A DNA stretch of 64,000 nucleotides, from the NCBI GenBank assembly GCA_038405435.1, contig JBBYHZ010000004.1. The stretch is one strand, 5' to 3'. Positions 24,941 through 33,336 of this stretch are shown piece by piece. The stretch is from Dryocola clanedunensis_A. Lineage in GTDB: Bacteria; Pseudomonadota; Gammaproteobacteria; Enterobacterales; Enterobacteriaceae. The stretch's first letter is position 1. Each line of letters begins with the position of its first letter. The notes under the pieces are model-generated. The model was not told where the DNA came from and searched no databases. It was given only the letters and a program-made list of their open reading frames with translations. Made by a program: the position numbers and the translations under genes.

Positions 24941-24956
24941 TGTGAGCTGAATCACA
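24941..24956. promoter_or_regulatory. CRP site between azuCR and the DHA2 exporter
   Basis: TGTGA-GCTGAA-TCACA is a perfect CRP core palindrome. It lies about 48 bases upstream of the predicted azuCR start; in E. coli azuCR is repressed by CRP under poor carbon supply. It is also about 115 bases before the exporter start and might serve that gene. Confidence 0.85.
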
Positions 24957-25064
24957 TAATTTCAGTGGGGATTTTACAGCTCGTTCACATAAAACAGCTT
25001 GCAGATCCAACACTTAACGGGTTATTTGTAGCTTTAAATTTTTAAAACATTATTTTGATTTCGG

Positions 25065-26492
25065 ATGGCAACCATGTCTGACTCCCCTTCCCCGCAGCAA
25101 AAACGCGGCCTCTCCCCTACCGCACTGCTGGTTGCCGGCGCCTTTTTCATGGAGTTTCTGGACGGGACCGTGATTGCCACCGCGCTGCCGGAAATGGCCA
25201 GAACTTTTGCCGTGGACGCGGTGGATCTGAATATCGGCATGAGCGCCTACCTGCTGACGCTGGCGGTACTGATCCCGGCCAGCGGCTGGATTGCCGACCG
25301 CTTCGGTGCCAGAAAGGTCTTTACCCTCGCGCTGGGCATTTTTACCCTCGCCTCCGTGCTTTGCGGGCTGGCAAACAGCCTTGAGCAGTTTGTTGCCATG
25401 CGCGTTTTACAGGGCGTGGGCGGCGCGCTGATGGTGCCGGTCGGCCGCCTCGCCGTTTTGAGAAGCACGCCAAAGCACCAGCTGATTACCGCGATTGCCA
25501 CCCTGACCTGGCCTGCCCTTGTTGCGCCGATTATTGGCCCGCCGCTGGGCGGGTTTATTACCAGCTACGCGTCATGGCGCTGGATTTTCTATATTAATCT
25601 TCCGCTGGGCCTGGCCGCGATGGTGCTGGCCTGGCGAATAATTCCGGATATTCACGACGACGAGCGGCGCCCCTTCGACGGCATCGGCTTTGTCAGCACC
25701 GCGCTTGCCATGGTGTGCCTGGTCTACGGGCTGGAGATGCTGGGCGGCGAGCATGTTGACCTGCTGGCTACCGGCGGTCTGCTGGCGCTGGGCGCGGCGT
25801 CGCTCTGGTTTTCCCTCCGCCATTTCAGGCATGCCGCCCACCCGATGGTCAGGCTGGATGCGCTAAAAGTGCAGACCTTCGGGGTGACGATGTACGGCGG
25901 GTCGCTGTTCCGCACCTCCATCAGCGCCGTGCCGTTTTTGCTGCCGCTGCTGTTTCAGGTGGGATTTGGTATGGACGCCTTTCATTCCGGGCTGCTGGTG
26001 CTGGCGGTCTTTGCGGGAAATCTGACGATGAAACCGGGCACGACCTGGCTTATCCGCAGGCTGGGTTTTAAAAAGCTGCTGCTCGTTAACGGCCTGCTGA
26101 ACGTTGCCGCCCTGCTCGCCTGCGCATTCCTGACGCCGCATACCGCAACGTGGGTGACCATTATCATTCTCTTCCTTGGCGGGATGTTCCGTTCGATGCA
26201 GTTTACCGGCATCAGCACGCTGGCCTTTGCGGATATTCCTGCAAACCAGATGAGCTACGCCAATACGCTGTTCAGCACGGCGACGCAGCTGTCGGTCGGC
26301 CTCGGCATTACGCTAGGGGCGATTGGCATCCGGCTCGGGGAAAAAATCAGCGGCTGGCTGGATCTGAGCGCCGTGCCGGGAATGAGCATTAAAATTTCGT
26401 TTGTGATGATTACGCTGATTTGTCTGCTGGGGCTGGTTGATTTGCTGCGGCTGCCGCGAGCGGCGGGAAGTACGGTGTCGAATAAAGCGTAA
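25065..26492 (+). CDS. DHA2-family MFS exporter (MdtD-like)
   Basis: A 475-residue inner-membrane transporter with about 14 hydrophobic segments. Motif FLDGTVIATALPEMA in helix 1, GWIADRFGARKVF in the first loop and RVLQGVGGALMVPVGRLAVL in helix 4 mark the DHA2 drug:H+ antiporters, closest in my memory to MdtD. The substrate is unknown. ATG 25065 and ATG 25074 (MSDSPSPQ) are both possible starts; neither has a strong ribosome site. It is divergent from azuCR, and E. coli has no gene here. Confidence 0.85.
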   Translation: MATMSDSPSPQQKRGLSPTALLVAGAFFMEFLDGTVIATALPEMARTFAVDAVDLNIGMSAYLLTLAVLIPASGWIADRFGARKVFTLALGIFTLASVLCGLANSLEQFVAMRVLQGVGGALMVPVGRLAVLRSTPKHQLITAIATLTWPALVAPIIGPPLGGFITSYASWRWIFYINLPLGLAAMVLAWRIIPDIHDDERRPFDGIGFVSTALAMVCLVYGLEMLGGEHVDLLATGGLLALGAASLWFSLRHFRHAAHPMVRLDALKVQTFGVTMYGGSLFRTSISAVPFLLPLLFQVGFGMDAFHSGLLVLAVFAGNLTMKPGTTWLIRRLGFKKLLLVNGLLNVAALLACAFLTPHTATWVTIIILFLGGMFRSMQFTGISTLAFADIPANQMSYANTLFSTATQLSVGLGITLGAIGIRLGEKISGWLDLSAVPGMSIKISFVMITLICLLGLVDLLRLPRAAGSTVSNKA

Positions 26493-26517
26493 AAAAATGG
26501 CCAGCATGCGCTGGCCG
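26491..26517 (-). terminator. Terminator after the RpiB-like gene
   Basis: GGCCAGC/GCTGGCC hairpin at 26499-26516 followed on the minus strand by seven T. It lies ten bases past the RpiB-like stop and directly after the convergent exporter gene. Confidence 0.85.
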
Positions 26518-26526
26518 TCTCTTCCA

Positions 26527-27165
26527 TCAGGCAAGGATTTCGCGCACGAAGGCTTCAATCTCTTTGTTCTGACAGTTTTCGAAGAAGCATTTCTGGAAAC
26601 GCTCGCCGGTAACGGCGGTTTTCACCAGCTCAGGATCGATGGCGCGCAGCGTATCGAGGTAGTTCTCTTTCACCACGGCCGCTTTAACCTGGTTAAGGAT
26701 GCCCGCGTTGCGAACCTGCGGCTCTTTACGGTCCGCCGGATAGCCTTCGCCTTTACGGCCGGTGAAAGCTTTCTCAAACATATAGCGCACGTTCAGCTCT
26801 GCGCCCCAGCCAAAGCCTTTCGCGAAGGCCAGGGACAGCGCGTTACCGTTGTTGATTTGAGAGAACAGGAAAGCATCCGCCGGATCCAGGCAGTAGCCGC
26901 AGACCACGCCCGGGTGAATATTCAGAGACATCATCGCCCCCTGGCCCGTGCCGCAGCCGGTCACCACAAAATCCACCGCTTTTGAATTCAGCAGGATGCT
27001 GGCCATGATGCCCAGATGGATATAGGTCAGGTGGTGATCCTGCTCGTCGCTCATCCCCACGTTGTAAACCGGGTACTCTTTTTCAGACGCCACGGCCTGC
27101 AATTCGTTAAGGATGGTGGCGTTTTTGCCCGCCTGACTGTTTTCCATCATCAGTGCAATTTTCAT
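26527..27165 (-). CDS. RpiB/LacA/LacB-family sugar-phosphate isomerase
   Basis: A 212-residue cytoplasmic protein. The first 145 residues follow RpiB: C71 in VTGCGTGQGAMMSLN corresponds to the catalytic cysteine C66 of E. coli RpiB, and VVCGYCLDPADAFL follows. The family interconverts aldose and ketose phosphates. Compared with RpiB (149 residues) there is an extra tail of about 60 residues, helical and cysteine-containing (FQKCFFENCQN). The substrate is unknown. AGGAG precedes the ATG. It stands alone, divergent from yecR. Confidence 0.85.
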   Translation of the reverse strand: MKIALMMENSQAGKNATILNELQAVASEKEYPVYNVGMSDEQDHHLTYIHLGIMASILLNSKAVDFVVTGCGTGQGAMMSLNIHPGVVCGYCLDPADAFLFSQINNGNALSLAFAKGFGWGAELNVRYMFEKAFTGRKGEGYPADRKEPQVRNAGILNQVKAAVVKENYLDTLRAIDPELVKTAVTGERFQKCFFENCQNKEIEAFVREILA

Positions 27166-27493
27166 CTGTTCGTCTCCTGGTTGGGCACGGGCTTTCCCGT
27201 GAACTGTAACGACTGGATAGCAAAGTATGGCCTAACCATACTATCTCGCAAACGGACTTTCAAATTTAATGAAAAATAGTTTCATAAATTTATCCGAGCT
27301 CACATTTCTCGTTCTCCCCCTTGCAGGCACGAAATCTACCCGAGGTCAAAATGGCCTTTATTAGCGAAGCAATTTGGCTTAAGAGCAGTTATTTTCGTGA
27401 TTTAAAGCGAAATTTTTTCGCTTTCTGCTGCGGTTGATTTACAGAATTTCCGGCGTGCTAGACTGGCAGAAAGTGCCAGCCGAGACTTCAATT
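27166..27493. other. Intergenic region between the isomerase gene and yecR
   Basis: This 328-base gap holds two divergent promoters. A perfect inverted repeat AAAGCGAAA/TTTCGCTTT with a three-base loop lies at 27404-27424, about 70 bases before yecR; it could be an operator or a hairpin in the leader. E. coli yecR is an FlhDC-dependent gene, but I could not identify an FlhDC box with confidence. Confidence 0.5.
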
Positions 27494-27838
27494 ATGTACC
27501 GTTCAATTGCTTTACTGACCGCTCTGTTAATGAGCGGCTGCACCATCAATAAAACGCCTGAGCCGGTAAAAGGCAGCGAAGTGGCAGGCGTTGTGCGCCT
27601 GGGCTTCGATAAATCACCGCTGCAAAATGCCCGGGTGGATACCTTCATCGCCCAGTCGGCTGCCAGCCACCAGTGCCAGCAATGGGGCTATATCTCCGCC
27701 CTGCCCTACGGCGAGCCGATCACAACCTGTAGCGTTACCGGCGGTTCGCTGTGCCTGAGCCAGCAGGTTACGCTGGAATATCAGTGTCAGGGAGTCGGCA
27801 TGGAAAAATACGTGCGGGATAATTTAATTGTGCAGTAA
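27494..27838 (+). CDS. yecR: Lipoprotein YecR
   Basis: A 114-residue predicted lipoprotein. MYRSIALLTALLMSGC gives a short signal peptide with lipobox LMSGC, so the mature protein starts at Cys16. The rest shares with E. coli YecR (107 residues) the VVRLGFDKSPLQNA region, CQQWGY and SLCLSQQVTLEYQC, with cysteines placed for disulfides. In E. coli it belongs to the flagellar regulon, but its role is unknown. The upstream frame to 27434 is not part of the lipoprotein. Confidence 0.85.
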   Translation: MYRSIALLTALLMSGCTINKTPEPVKGSEVAGVVRLGFDKSPLQNARVDTFIAQSAASHQCQQWGYISALPYGEPITTCSVTGGSLCLSQQVTLEYQCQGVGMEKYVRDNLIVQ

Positions 27839-27841
27839 TTT

Positions 27842-27869
27842 ATTTGCCGCTAAATTACCGGCGGCAAAT
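27842..27869 (+). terminator. Hairpin after yecR
   Basis: ATTTGCCG/CGGCAAAT form an eight-pair stem with a 12-base loop just past the yecR stop. The T-run is poor, so termination strength is uncertain. Confidence 0.5.
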
Positions 27870-28013
27870 ATTCAGATAAATAATAGAAGAAAGATGAATA
27901 ACATTAACAACCATTCTCATTACGCTAAATTAATTAACAATCTATTTGCAATATGGACATTATAAAAATAAAGTATCGCCACTATCGGCCCTCAAAATAA
28001 AATGGAGCACGCC

Positions 28014-28511
28014 ATGCTGAAAGCAGAAATGGTTGAGAAATTAAACGAGCAGATGAACCTTGAACTCTATTCCTCCCTGCTGTATCAGCAGATGAGCGCA
28101 TGGTGCAGCTACCACAGTTTTGAAGGGGCCGCCGCCTTCCTGCGCCGCCACGCTCAGGAAGAGATGGAGCACATGCAGCGCCTGTTTGCCTATTTAACCG
28201 ATACCGGAAATATGCCGCGCATTAACGCCGTACCTGCGCCAGTTAATGAATATGCTTCTCTGGACGCGCTGTTTAACGCCACCTATGAGCACGAGCAGTT
28301 AATTACCCGCCAGATTAACGAGCTGGCCCACGCCGCCATGACGTCGCAGGATTATCCAACCTTTAATTTCCTGCAGTGGTATGTTTCTGAGCAGCATGAA
28401 GAAGAGAAACTGTTTAAATCCGTGCTGGACAAACTGAGCCTGGTTGGCAAAAGCGGCGAAGGATTGTATTTCGTGGATAAAGAGCTCGCTACGCTGGACA
28501 CGCAGGCCTGA
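28014..28511 (+). CDS. ftnA: Bacterial ferritin FtnA
   Basis: FtnA (165 residues, as in E. coli) is the main iron-storage ferritin, a 24-subunit cytoplasmic shell that oxidises and stores iron. Ferroxidase ligands are visible: E17, E50 and H53 in HAQEEMEHM, and the later glutamate/glutamine pair in FLQWYVSEQHEEEK. The start MLKAEMVEKL has GGAG ahead; a Met four codons earlier is also in frame. In E. coli it is induced by iron through Fur. The paralogue ftnB, which follows araF in E. coli, is not in this window. Confidence 0.97.
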   Translation: MLKAEMVEKLNEQMNLELYSSLLYQQMSAWCSYHSFEGAAAFLRRHAQEEMEHMQRLFAYLTDTGNMPRINAVPAPVNEYASLDALFNATYEHEQLITRQINELAHAAMTSQDYPTFNFLQWYVSEQHEEEKLFKSVLDKLSLVGKSGEGLYFVDKELATLDTQA

Positions 28512-28530
28512 TATTTATAGAGGCATGACA

Positions 28531-28560
28531 AAAAGGCCGGGGAGAATCCCGGCCTTTTTC
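28531..28560 (+). terminator. Terminator between ftnA and yecA
   Basis: AAAAAGGCCGGGGAGAATCC pairs with the following GGCCTTTTT: an eight-pair GC stem flanked by A and T runs, working in both directions for the convergent ftnA and yecA. Confidence 0.9.
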
Positions 28561-28568
28561 GTTTGTCA

Positions 28569-29144
28569 TCAGTGCAGGTTAGCGTTCTGCTTGCTTTGCC
28601 AGTAGGCCAGGATGCTGAGCGCCGCTGGTTTGATCTTCTCAATGCTGTCTAAGAAGTCTTCATGGTTCATGGTGTCCAGGTCGTCAAACCGCTCTTCCAG
28701 ACCGTGCAGGGCAATCGGCTCCATCATCGTGACCAGCTCGGCCGGCAGCGGATCGACTTCCCACAGCAGCACGCCGCGCATGTAGCCAAAGCACCACTCT
28801 TCAACGATGGTAAACTCCTGGTCTTCAACAAGGCTTATGCCAAACAGCGGTTCATACTGCTCGGGGTAGCTGCTAAGGCGCTCTGCAATGTCGTTGACGT
28901 GCCTGAAGGTCAGCTCGACAAATGTTTTCAGCTCGTCCTTAGATTCCCACAGCGGCTGATCGCCCTCTCCGCCCCAGAATGCCTCAAACGTGGCTTCCGG
29001 TCCCACGTCCTTCGGCCCGGAGAGGATGGCGGTGAGCATGCCGTCCATTTCAGCCATGTCCATGATGGAGCGCTCGGTGGCGTGCTTCATCAGCACGGCA
29101 TCAAGCCATTCGATTTCTTCTTCGGTTAACGGTCCCTGGTTCAT
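28569..29144 (-). CDS. yecA: YecA/UPF0149 family protein without SEC-C tail
   Basis: A 191-residue cytoplasmic protein of the UPF0149 family. It shares with E. coli YecA the opening GPLTEEEIEWLDAVL, PEQYEPLFG and the core TIVEEWCFGYMRGVLL. E. coli YecA (221 residues) ends with a metal-binding SEC-C motif (NDPCPCGSGKKFKQCC) that helps bind SecA or ribosomes; here the protein stops after AYWQSKQNANLH and no cysteine cluster exists. The ATG at 29144 has GGAG ahead. Next to the tRNA cluster as in E. coli. It could be a distinct family member rather than a shortened YecA. Confidence 0.82.
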   Translation of the reverse strand: MNQGPLTEEEIEWLDAVLMKHATERSIMDMAEMDGMLTAILSGPKDVGPEATFEAFWGGEGDQPLWESKDELKTFVELTFRHVNDIAERLSSYPEQYEPLFGISLVEDQEFTIVEEWCFGYMRGVLLWEVDPLPAELVTMMEPIALHGLEERFDDLDTMNHEDFLDSIEKIKPAALSILAYWQSKQNANLH

Positions 29145-29240
29145 TATGCGAACTCCAGTTGGGGTAAATTTTGCCGACGCAAGCCGGTAGATGATAGGCG
29201 AATAATAGAGAAGACGGGAGAAAAGGGAAATCGCAGGCAA

Positions 29241-29266
29241 TAAAAAACCTCCCGTAGGAGGTTTAC
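29241..29266 (-). terminator. Terminator of the tRNA operon
   Basis: On the minus strand AAACCTCC/GGAGGTTT forms an eight-pair hairpin followed by TTTTTTA, about 40 bases past tRNA-Leu. It should end the glyW-cysT-leuZ transcript. Confidence 0.9.
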
Positions 29267-29306
29267 ACGACACTGCTTATCATTGATTTTATTCTTTTTA
29301 TTCCCG

Positions 29307-29392
29307 TGGTGCCCGGGGTGGGACTTGAACCCACAAGGCCATAAGCCGAGGGATTTTAAATCCCTTGTGTATACCGATTTCACCACCCGGGC
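29307..29392 (-). tRNA. leuZ: tRNA-Leu (anticodon TAA)
   Basis: 86 bases on the minus strand: acceptor GCCCGGG pairs with CCCGGGC before an encoded ACCA end; the anticodon arm GGGAT-TTAAAAT-CCC carries TAA; a long variable arm marks a type II leucine tRNA. It corresponds to E. coli leuZ in the same cluster. The variable arm and the T stem differ somewhat from E. coli but remain paired. Confidence 0.96.
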
Positions 29393-29403
29393 GCTGGGAA
29401 AAG

Positions 29404-29477
29404 TGGAGGCGCGTTCCGGAGTCGAACCGGACTAGACGGATTTGCAATCCGCTACATAACCGCTTTGCTAACGCGCC
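29404..29477 (-). tRNA. cysT: tRNA-Cys (anticodon GCA)
   Basis: 74 bases on the minus strand, GGCGCGT acceptor with TCCA end encoded, anticodon loop TTGCAAA giving GCA and the T loop GTTCGACTC. It differs from the E. coli cysT sequence I recall by about one base in the D arm. Middle gene of the cluster. Confidence 0.97.
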
Positions 29478-29528
29478 TTAATCTTTTACCTTTGCAGGCT
29501 GTAACAGCTGAACGCTATTACATAAATC

Positions 29529-29604
<76 letters not shown>

Positions 29605-29763
29605 AAATTTTGAATCAGTGACTGTGTTGCTAATCACTTGATTTTATTATCTTCCGACAAGCTGTGCCGCCGTTCGATGCGTTGCATTCTACTTAGATGG
29701 CGCAGTGAGTCAATGAAATTTTCCTTCCTGGCGTTTCGTTTGCTGAATTTTACGCCGCTTAGA

Positions 29764-30312
29764 TCACGGTTCGAGCAAATCACCGCGCGCGGCGGCTAAA
29801 TACTGGAACATTGACCAGAAAGTCAGCACCGCGGCAATGAAGAACAAACCGATGCCGAGGTATTCAATCCACATGTTTGGATGCCACAGCATGCCGATCA
29901 GCGCCAGCATCTGCGCCATGGTTTTGGTTTTGCCAATCCATGAGACGGCCACGCTGCTGCGCTTGCCGATTTCTGCCATCCACTCGCGCAGGGCAGAGAT
30001 GATAATTTCACGGGCGATCATGGTCGCCGCAGGCAGGGTCACCCACCAGGCATGATAATGCTCCACGACCAGCACCAGCGCGACAACCACCATCACTTTA
30101 TCCGCAACGGGATCGAGGAAGGCGCCAAAGCGGGTGCTCTGGTTCCAGCGGCGCGCAAGAAAACCATCAAACCAGTCCGTGATGGCTGCCAGCCAGAAGA
30201 TGAAAGCGCAAAGGAACGGCGCCCAGGTGAACGGCAGATAAAAAGCCAGCACAAAGAATGGGATAAGGATGACACGGAACAGAGTAAGCAACGTTGGGAT
30301 ATTAAATTGCAT
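29764..30312 (-). CDS. pgsA: Phosphatidylglycerophosphate synthase PgsA
   Basis: PgsA (182 residues) condenses CDP-diacylglycerol with glycerol-3-phosphate, the committed step to phosphatidylglycerol and cardiolipin, in the inner membrane. The CDP-alcohol phosphotransferase motif D-G-x2-A-R-x8-G-x3-D-x3-D is present as DGFLARRWNQSTRFGAFLDP followed by VADK. Several membrane helices flank it. It lies 58 bases after uvrC on the same strand and just ahead of the tRNA cluster, as in E. coli. Essential in most strains. Confidence 0.97.
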   Translation of the reverse strand: MQFNIPTLLTLFRVILIPFFVLAFYLPFTWAPFLCAFIFWLAAITDWFDGFLARRWNQSTRFGAFLDPVADKVMVVVALVLVVEHYHAWWVTLPAATMIAREIIISALREWMAEIGKRSSVAVSWIGKTKTMAQMLALIGMLWHPNMWIEYLGIGLFFIAAVLTFWSMFQYLAAARGDLLEP

Positions 30313-30370
30313 AGTGCCGGATAACTGTCTGTCGTAAGTGGGAAATTGTCCCTATGTTGCTACAGAGACC

Positions 30371-32203
30371 TCAATGTTTCAACGAGTAGTAGATCTTTTC
30401 TGCCAGGGCCTGCGAGATACCGGGCACTTTTGAGATTTCTTCAACGGTCGCGTTCATTAACGGTTGCAATCCGCCCATATATTTCAACAGCATTTGGCGA
30501 CGTTTTGGCCCAATGCCTTCAATTGTTTCCAGCGTGCTGGTGTTTTTAACTTTTGCCCGCTTTTTGCGGTGCCCGCTGATGGCGTGATCGTGGGACTCAT
30601 CGCGAATATGCTGAATAACGTGCAGCGCGGGCGAATCCGGCGGTAATGAGAAGCCCTCGCCCTCTGGCTCGAAGAACAGCGTCTCCAGACCCGCTTTACG
30701 ATCGGTGCCTTTGGCAACGCCCAGCAGCAGCGGGTGATGCTTATCCCACGCCACGTCCAGCTCCGCGAACACGGTTTTAGCCTGGCCTAACTGCCCTTTC
30801 CCGCCGTCGATAAGAATAACGTCCGGGATTTTGCTCTCTTCTATATCTTTGCCGTAGCGACGGCGCAGCACCTGGTTCATCGCCGCATAGTCATCGCCCG
30901 GCGTGATGCCCGCAATATTATAGCGGCGGTATTCGGCGCGCAGCGGACCGTTAGCATCAAACACCACGCAGGAGGCAACGGTCTGCTCCCCCATCGTATG
31001 GCTGATATCGAAACACTCCATGCGCTTAATGTCCGGCAGCTCAAGAACCTGAGCGAGGGCGTTAAGCCGCTGATGGATGGTGGACTGCTGGGAAAGTTTG
31101 GTCACCAGCGCGGTGGCGGCGTTGGTGCGGGCCAGTTTCAGATAGCGGGCACGGTCACCGCGCGGTTTGGTCTGCACGTTGATGCGACGCCCGGCGACTT
31201 CGGAAAGCGAGTCGGCCAGCAGGGTTTTGTCCGGCAGCGTAAAGTCTAGCAGGATTTCGCCCGGCAAGGTCCGCATCTGGCTGCCCTGCAAATAGAACTG
31301 ACCGACAAAGGTTTCCACCACTTCGGCAAGCTCCGTGCCGCCCGGCACCTTCGGGAAATAGCTTCTGCTGCCCAGCACTTTGCCCTGGCGGATAAACAGC
31401 ACATGAACGCAGGCCATGCCGGAGTCAAAGGCGACGCCGATGACGTCCAGATCGTCTCCGGTATTAGAGACAAACTGCTTCTCGGTGATGCGCCTTACCG
31501 CCTGAATCTGGTCGCGTATGCGCGCAGCCGCTTCAAATTCGAGGTTTTTGCTCGCCTGCTCCATTTGCCCGATGAGCTGGGTCAGCACCTGGTCATCTTT
31601 CCCCGCAAGGAAAAGACGGACGTACTCAACCTGCTGCGCGTACTCCTCTTCAGAGACCAGCCCCGCCACGCAGGGGCCAAGGCAGCGGCCAATCTGGTAC
31701 TGCAGGCAGGGACGCGTACGGTTGCGATAAACGCCGTTCTCGCACTGGCGAACCGGAAACACCTTTTGCAGCAGCGCCAGGGTTTCTCTTACCGCGTAGC
31801 CGTTCGGGAAGGGGCCGAAATACTCACCCTTCGCGTGTTTGGCGCCACGGTGCATTGCCAGCCGGGGATGGGTGTCCGCGCTGAGAAAGATAAAGGGATA
31901 GGATTTGTCATCGCGCAGCAGCACGTTGTAGCGCGGCTGGTAGAGCTTGATGTAGTTATGTTCAAGCAGCAGCGCTTCGGTTTCGGTATGGGTGACGGTG
32001 ACGTCAATATGATGGATGAGCGCCACCAGCGCTTCGGTTTTGCGGCTCGACAGATTGCTTCTGAAGTAGCTCGCCAGGCGCTTTTTAAGATCTTTGGCTT
32101 TACCGACGTAGATAACCGTGCTGCTGGCGTCGTACATACGATAGACGCCAGGTTTGCTGGTTACCGTTTTAAGGAAGGCTGCAGGCTCGAAAATTTCACT
32201 CAC
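30371..32203 (-). CDS. uvrC: Excinuclease ABC subunit C (UvrC)
   Basis: UvrC (610 residues) makes both cuts beside bulky DNA lesions in nucleotide excision repair, acting with UvrB. The N-terminal GIY-YIG nuclease has GVYRMYD and VIYVGKAKDLKKRLASYF; a UVR motif (LIGQMEQASKNLEFEAAARI) near residues 205-225 contacts UvrB. The C-terminal RNase H-like nuclease has MECFDISHTMGE and DVILIDGGKGQL. Tandem helix-hairpin-helix motifs follow, with IEGIGPKRRQMLLKY. Its start overlaps uvrY by eight bases, so it is expressed with the regulator as in E. coli. Confidence 0.97.
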   Translation of the reverse strand: MSEIFEPAAFLKTVTSKPGVYRMYDASSTVIYVGKAKDLKKRLASYFRSNLSSRKTEALVALIHHIDVTVTHTETEALLLEHNYIKLYQPRYNVLLRDDKSYPFIFLSADTHPRLAMHRGAKHAKGEYFGPFPNGYAVRETLALLQKVFPVRQCENGVYRNRTRPCLQYQIGRCLGPCVAGLVSEEEYAQQVEYVRLFLAGKDDQVLTQLIGQMEQASKNLEFEAAARIRDQIQAVRRITEKQFVSNTGDDLDVIGVAFDSGMACVHVLFIRQGKVLGSRSYFPKVPGGTELAEVVETFVGQFYLQGSQMRTLPGEILLDFTLPDKTLLADSLSEVAGRRINVQTKPRGDRARYLKLARTNAATALVTKLSQQSTIHQRLNALAQVLELPDIKRMECFDISHTMGEQTVASCVVFDANGPLRAEYRRYNIAGITPGDDYAAMNQVLRRRYGKDIEESKIPDVILIDGGKGQLGQAKTVFAELDVAWDKHHPLLLGVAKGTDRKAGLETLFFEPEGEGFSLPPDSPALHVIQHIRDESHDHAISGHRKKRAKVKNTSTLETIEGIGPKRRQMLLKYMGGLQPLMNATVEEISKVPGISQALAEKIYYSLKH

Positions 32204-32855
32204 TACTGGTTAACGTCTCCGCGTTGAACAACCCATGGCGAATGGCCAGGTGAGTCAGCTCAACGTCGCCACTGATATTCAGTTTACTAAACATTCGGTA
32301 ACGGTAGCTGTTCACCGTTTTCGGGCTCAGATTAAGCTGCTCAGAGATCTCATTGACCTTCTGACCTTTGGTGATCATTAGCATAATCTGTAATTCGCGC
32401 TCGGACAAACTGGCGAAGGGGGTTTCGCTTTTTTCCGGCTCAATCTGACTCAGGGCCATCTGCTGGGCGATATCCGAAGCAATATAGCGCTGGCCCGCAT
32501 TCACCGAACGAATAGCATTCACCACATCCTGGGGCGCGGCGCCTTTGCTCAGGTAGCCGGAAGCCCCGGCCTGCATAACTTTGGCCGGCAGTGGGTTTTC
32601 CGTATGGATGGTGAGCATAATAATTTTGATGTCTGAAGAATAACGGGCAATTTTGCGCGTGGCTTCAAGTCCGCCGATGCCGGGCATATTCATGTCCATC
32701 AAAACCACATCAACCGGATGGGTGCGACACCATTTCACGGCGTCCTCACCGCAATTTGCTTCACCTGATATCTTAATCCCTTTGATATCTTCAAGAATGC
32801 GTCGTATCCCTGCGCGCACCAGTTCGTGGTCATCAACAAGAAGAACGTTGATCAA
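32196..32855 (-). CDS. uvrY: Response regulator UvrY
   Basis: UvrY (219 residues) is the response regulator partner of the sensor BarA. It turns on the CsrB/CsrC small RNAs and so affects carbon storage, biofilm and motility. The receiver domain has the phosphorylation site D54 in VLMDMNMPG, acidic pair D8-D9 and K105 region (GYLSKGA). The C-terminal LuxR-type helix-turn-helix has LNLSPKTVNSYRYRMFSKL. The start is TTG with GGAGAG ahead, as in E. coli. It overlaps uvrC. Confidence 0.96.
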   Translation of the reverse strand: MINVLLVDDHELVRAGIRRILEDIKGIKISGEANCGEDAVKWCRTHPVDVVLMDMNMPGIGGLEATRKIARYSSDIKIIMLTIHTENPLPAKVMQAGASGYLSKGAAPQDVVNAIRSVNAGQRYIASDIAQQMALSQIEPEKSETPFASLSERELQIMLMITKGQKVNEISEQLNLSPKTVNSYRYRMFSKLNISGDVELTHLAIRHGLFNAETLTSSE

Positions 32856-33336
32856 AGGAAACTCTCCAGAAAAGGGATAACGCTGATAAATGCTCAGGCG
32901 GGCATATTAACAGGTTTTGAGAGTAACTTTAAAATGTAAAAATAGAGAAAGCAGGATCGCCCGCAGTTTTCGGAACTTTAATTTTACATGCGCCGTACAG
33001 CTCACGCCCCGCATGTTAATTCTATGCAAAAACATCTATTTTCAATGAATGTTTAAAAAAGGCTATTAACTATCGTTCTCTGAAGCACTTCAATGGATTA
33101 CGCTGGCTGCAATTTAACTTTTACCAAACAAATCTTAAACATTTTTGTTTTAATTAACAGTTTGTGACCTAATAAGTATGGACACGCGGTAAAGTGGCAG
33201 AAATTCTAAACATGGCTATAAACTAAACGCGGGCTTTAGCACTAATAATTGCGCGAATCTCTGTGCTATACTCCGCCGCCTTACGAAAGCCGTTGCGCTG
33301 AATGACGGTGTACTAACTGAGACTTGAGGAAAGTAA
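32856..33336. promoter_or_regulatory. Divergent intergenic region uvrY-yecF
   Basis: A 481-base, A+T-rich gap. An extended -10 (TGCTATACT, 33264-33272) with a poor -35 lies about 65 bases before yecF and is its likely promoter. The uvrY promoter should lie in 32870-33050 but no consensus match stands out. I see no small RNA with a terminator and no conserved peptide here. Confidence 0.5.
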
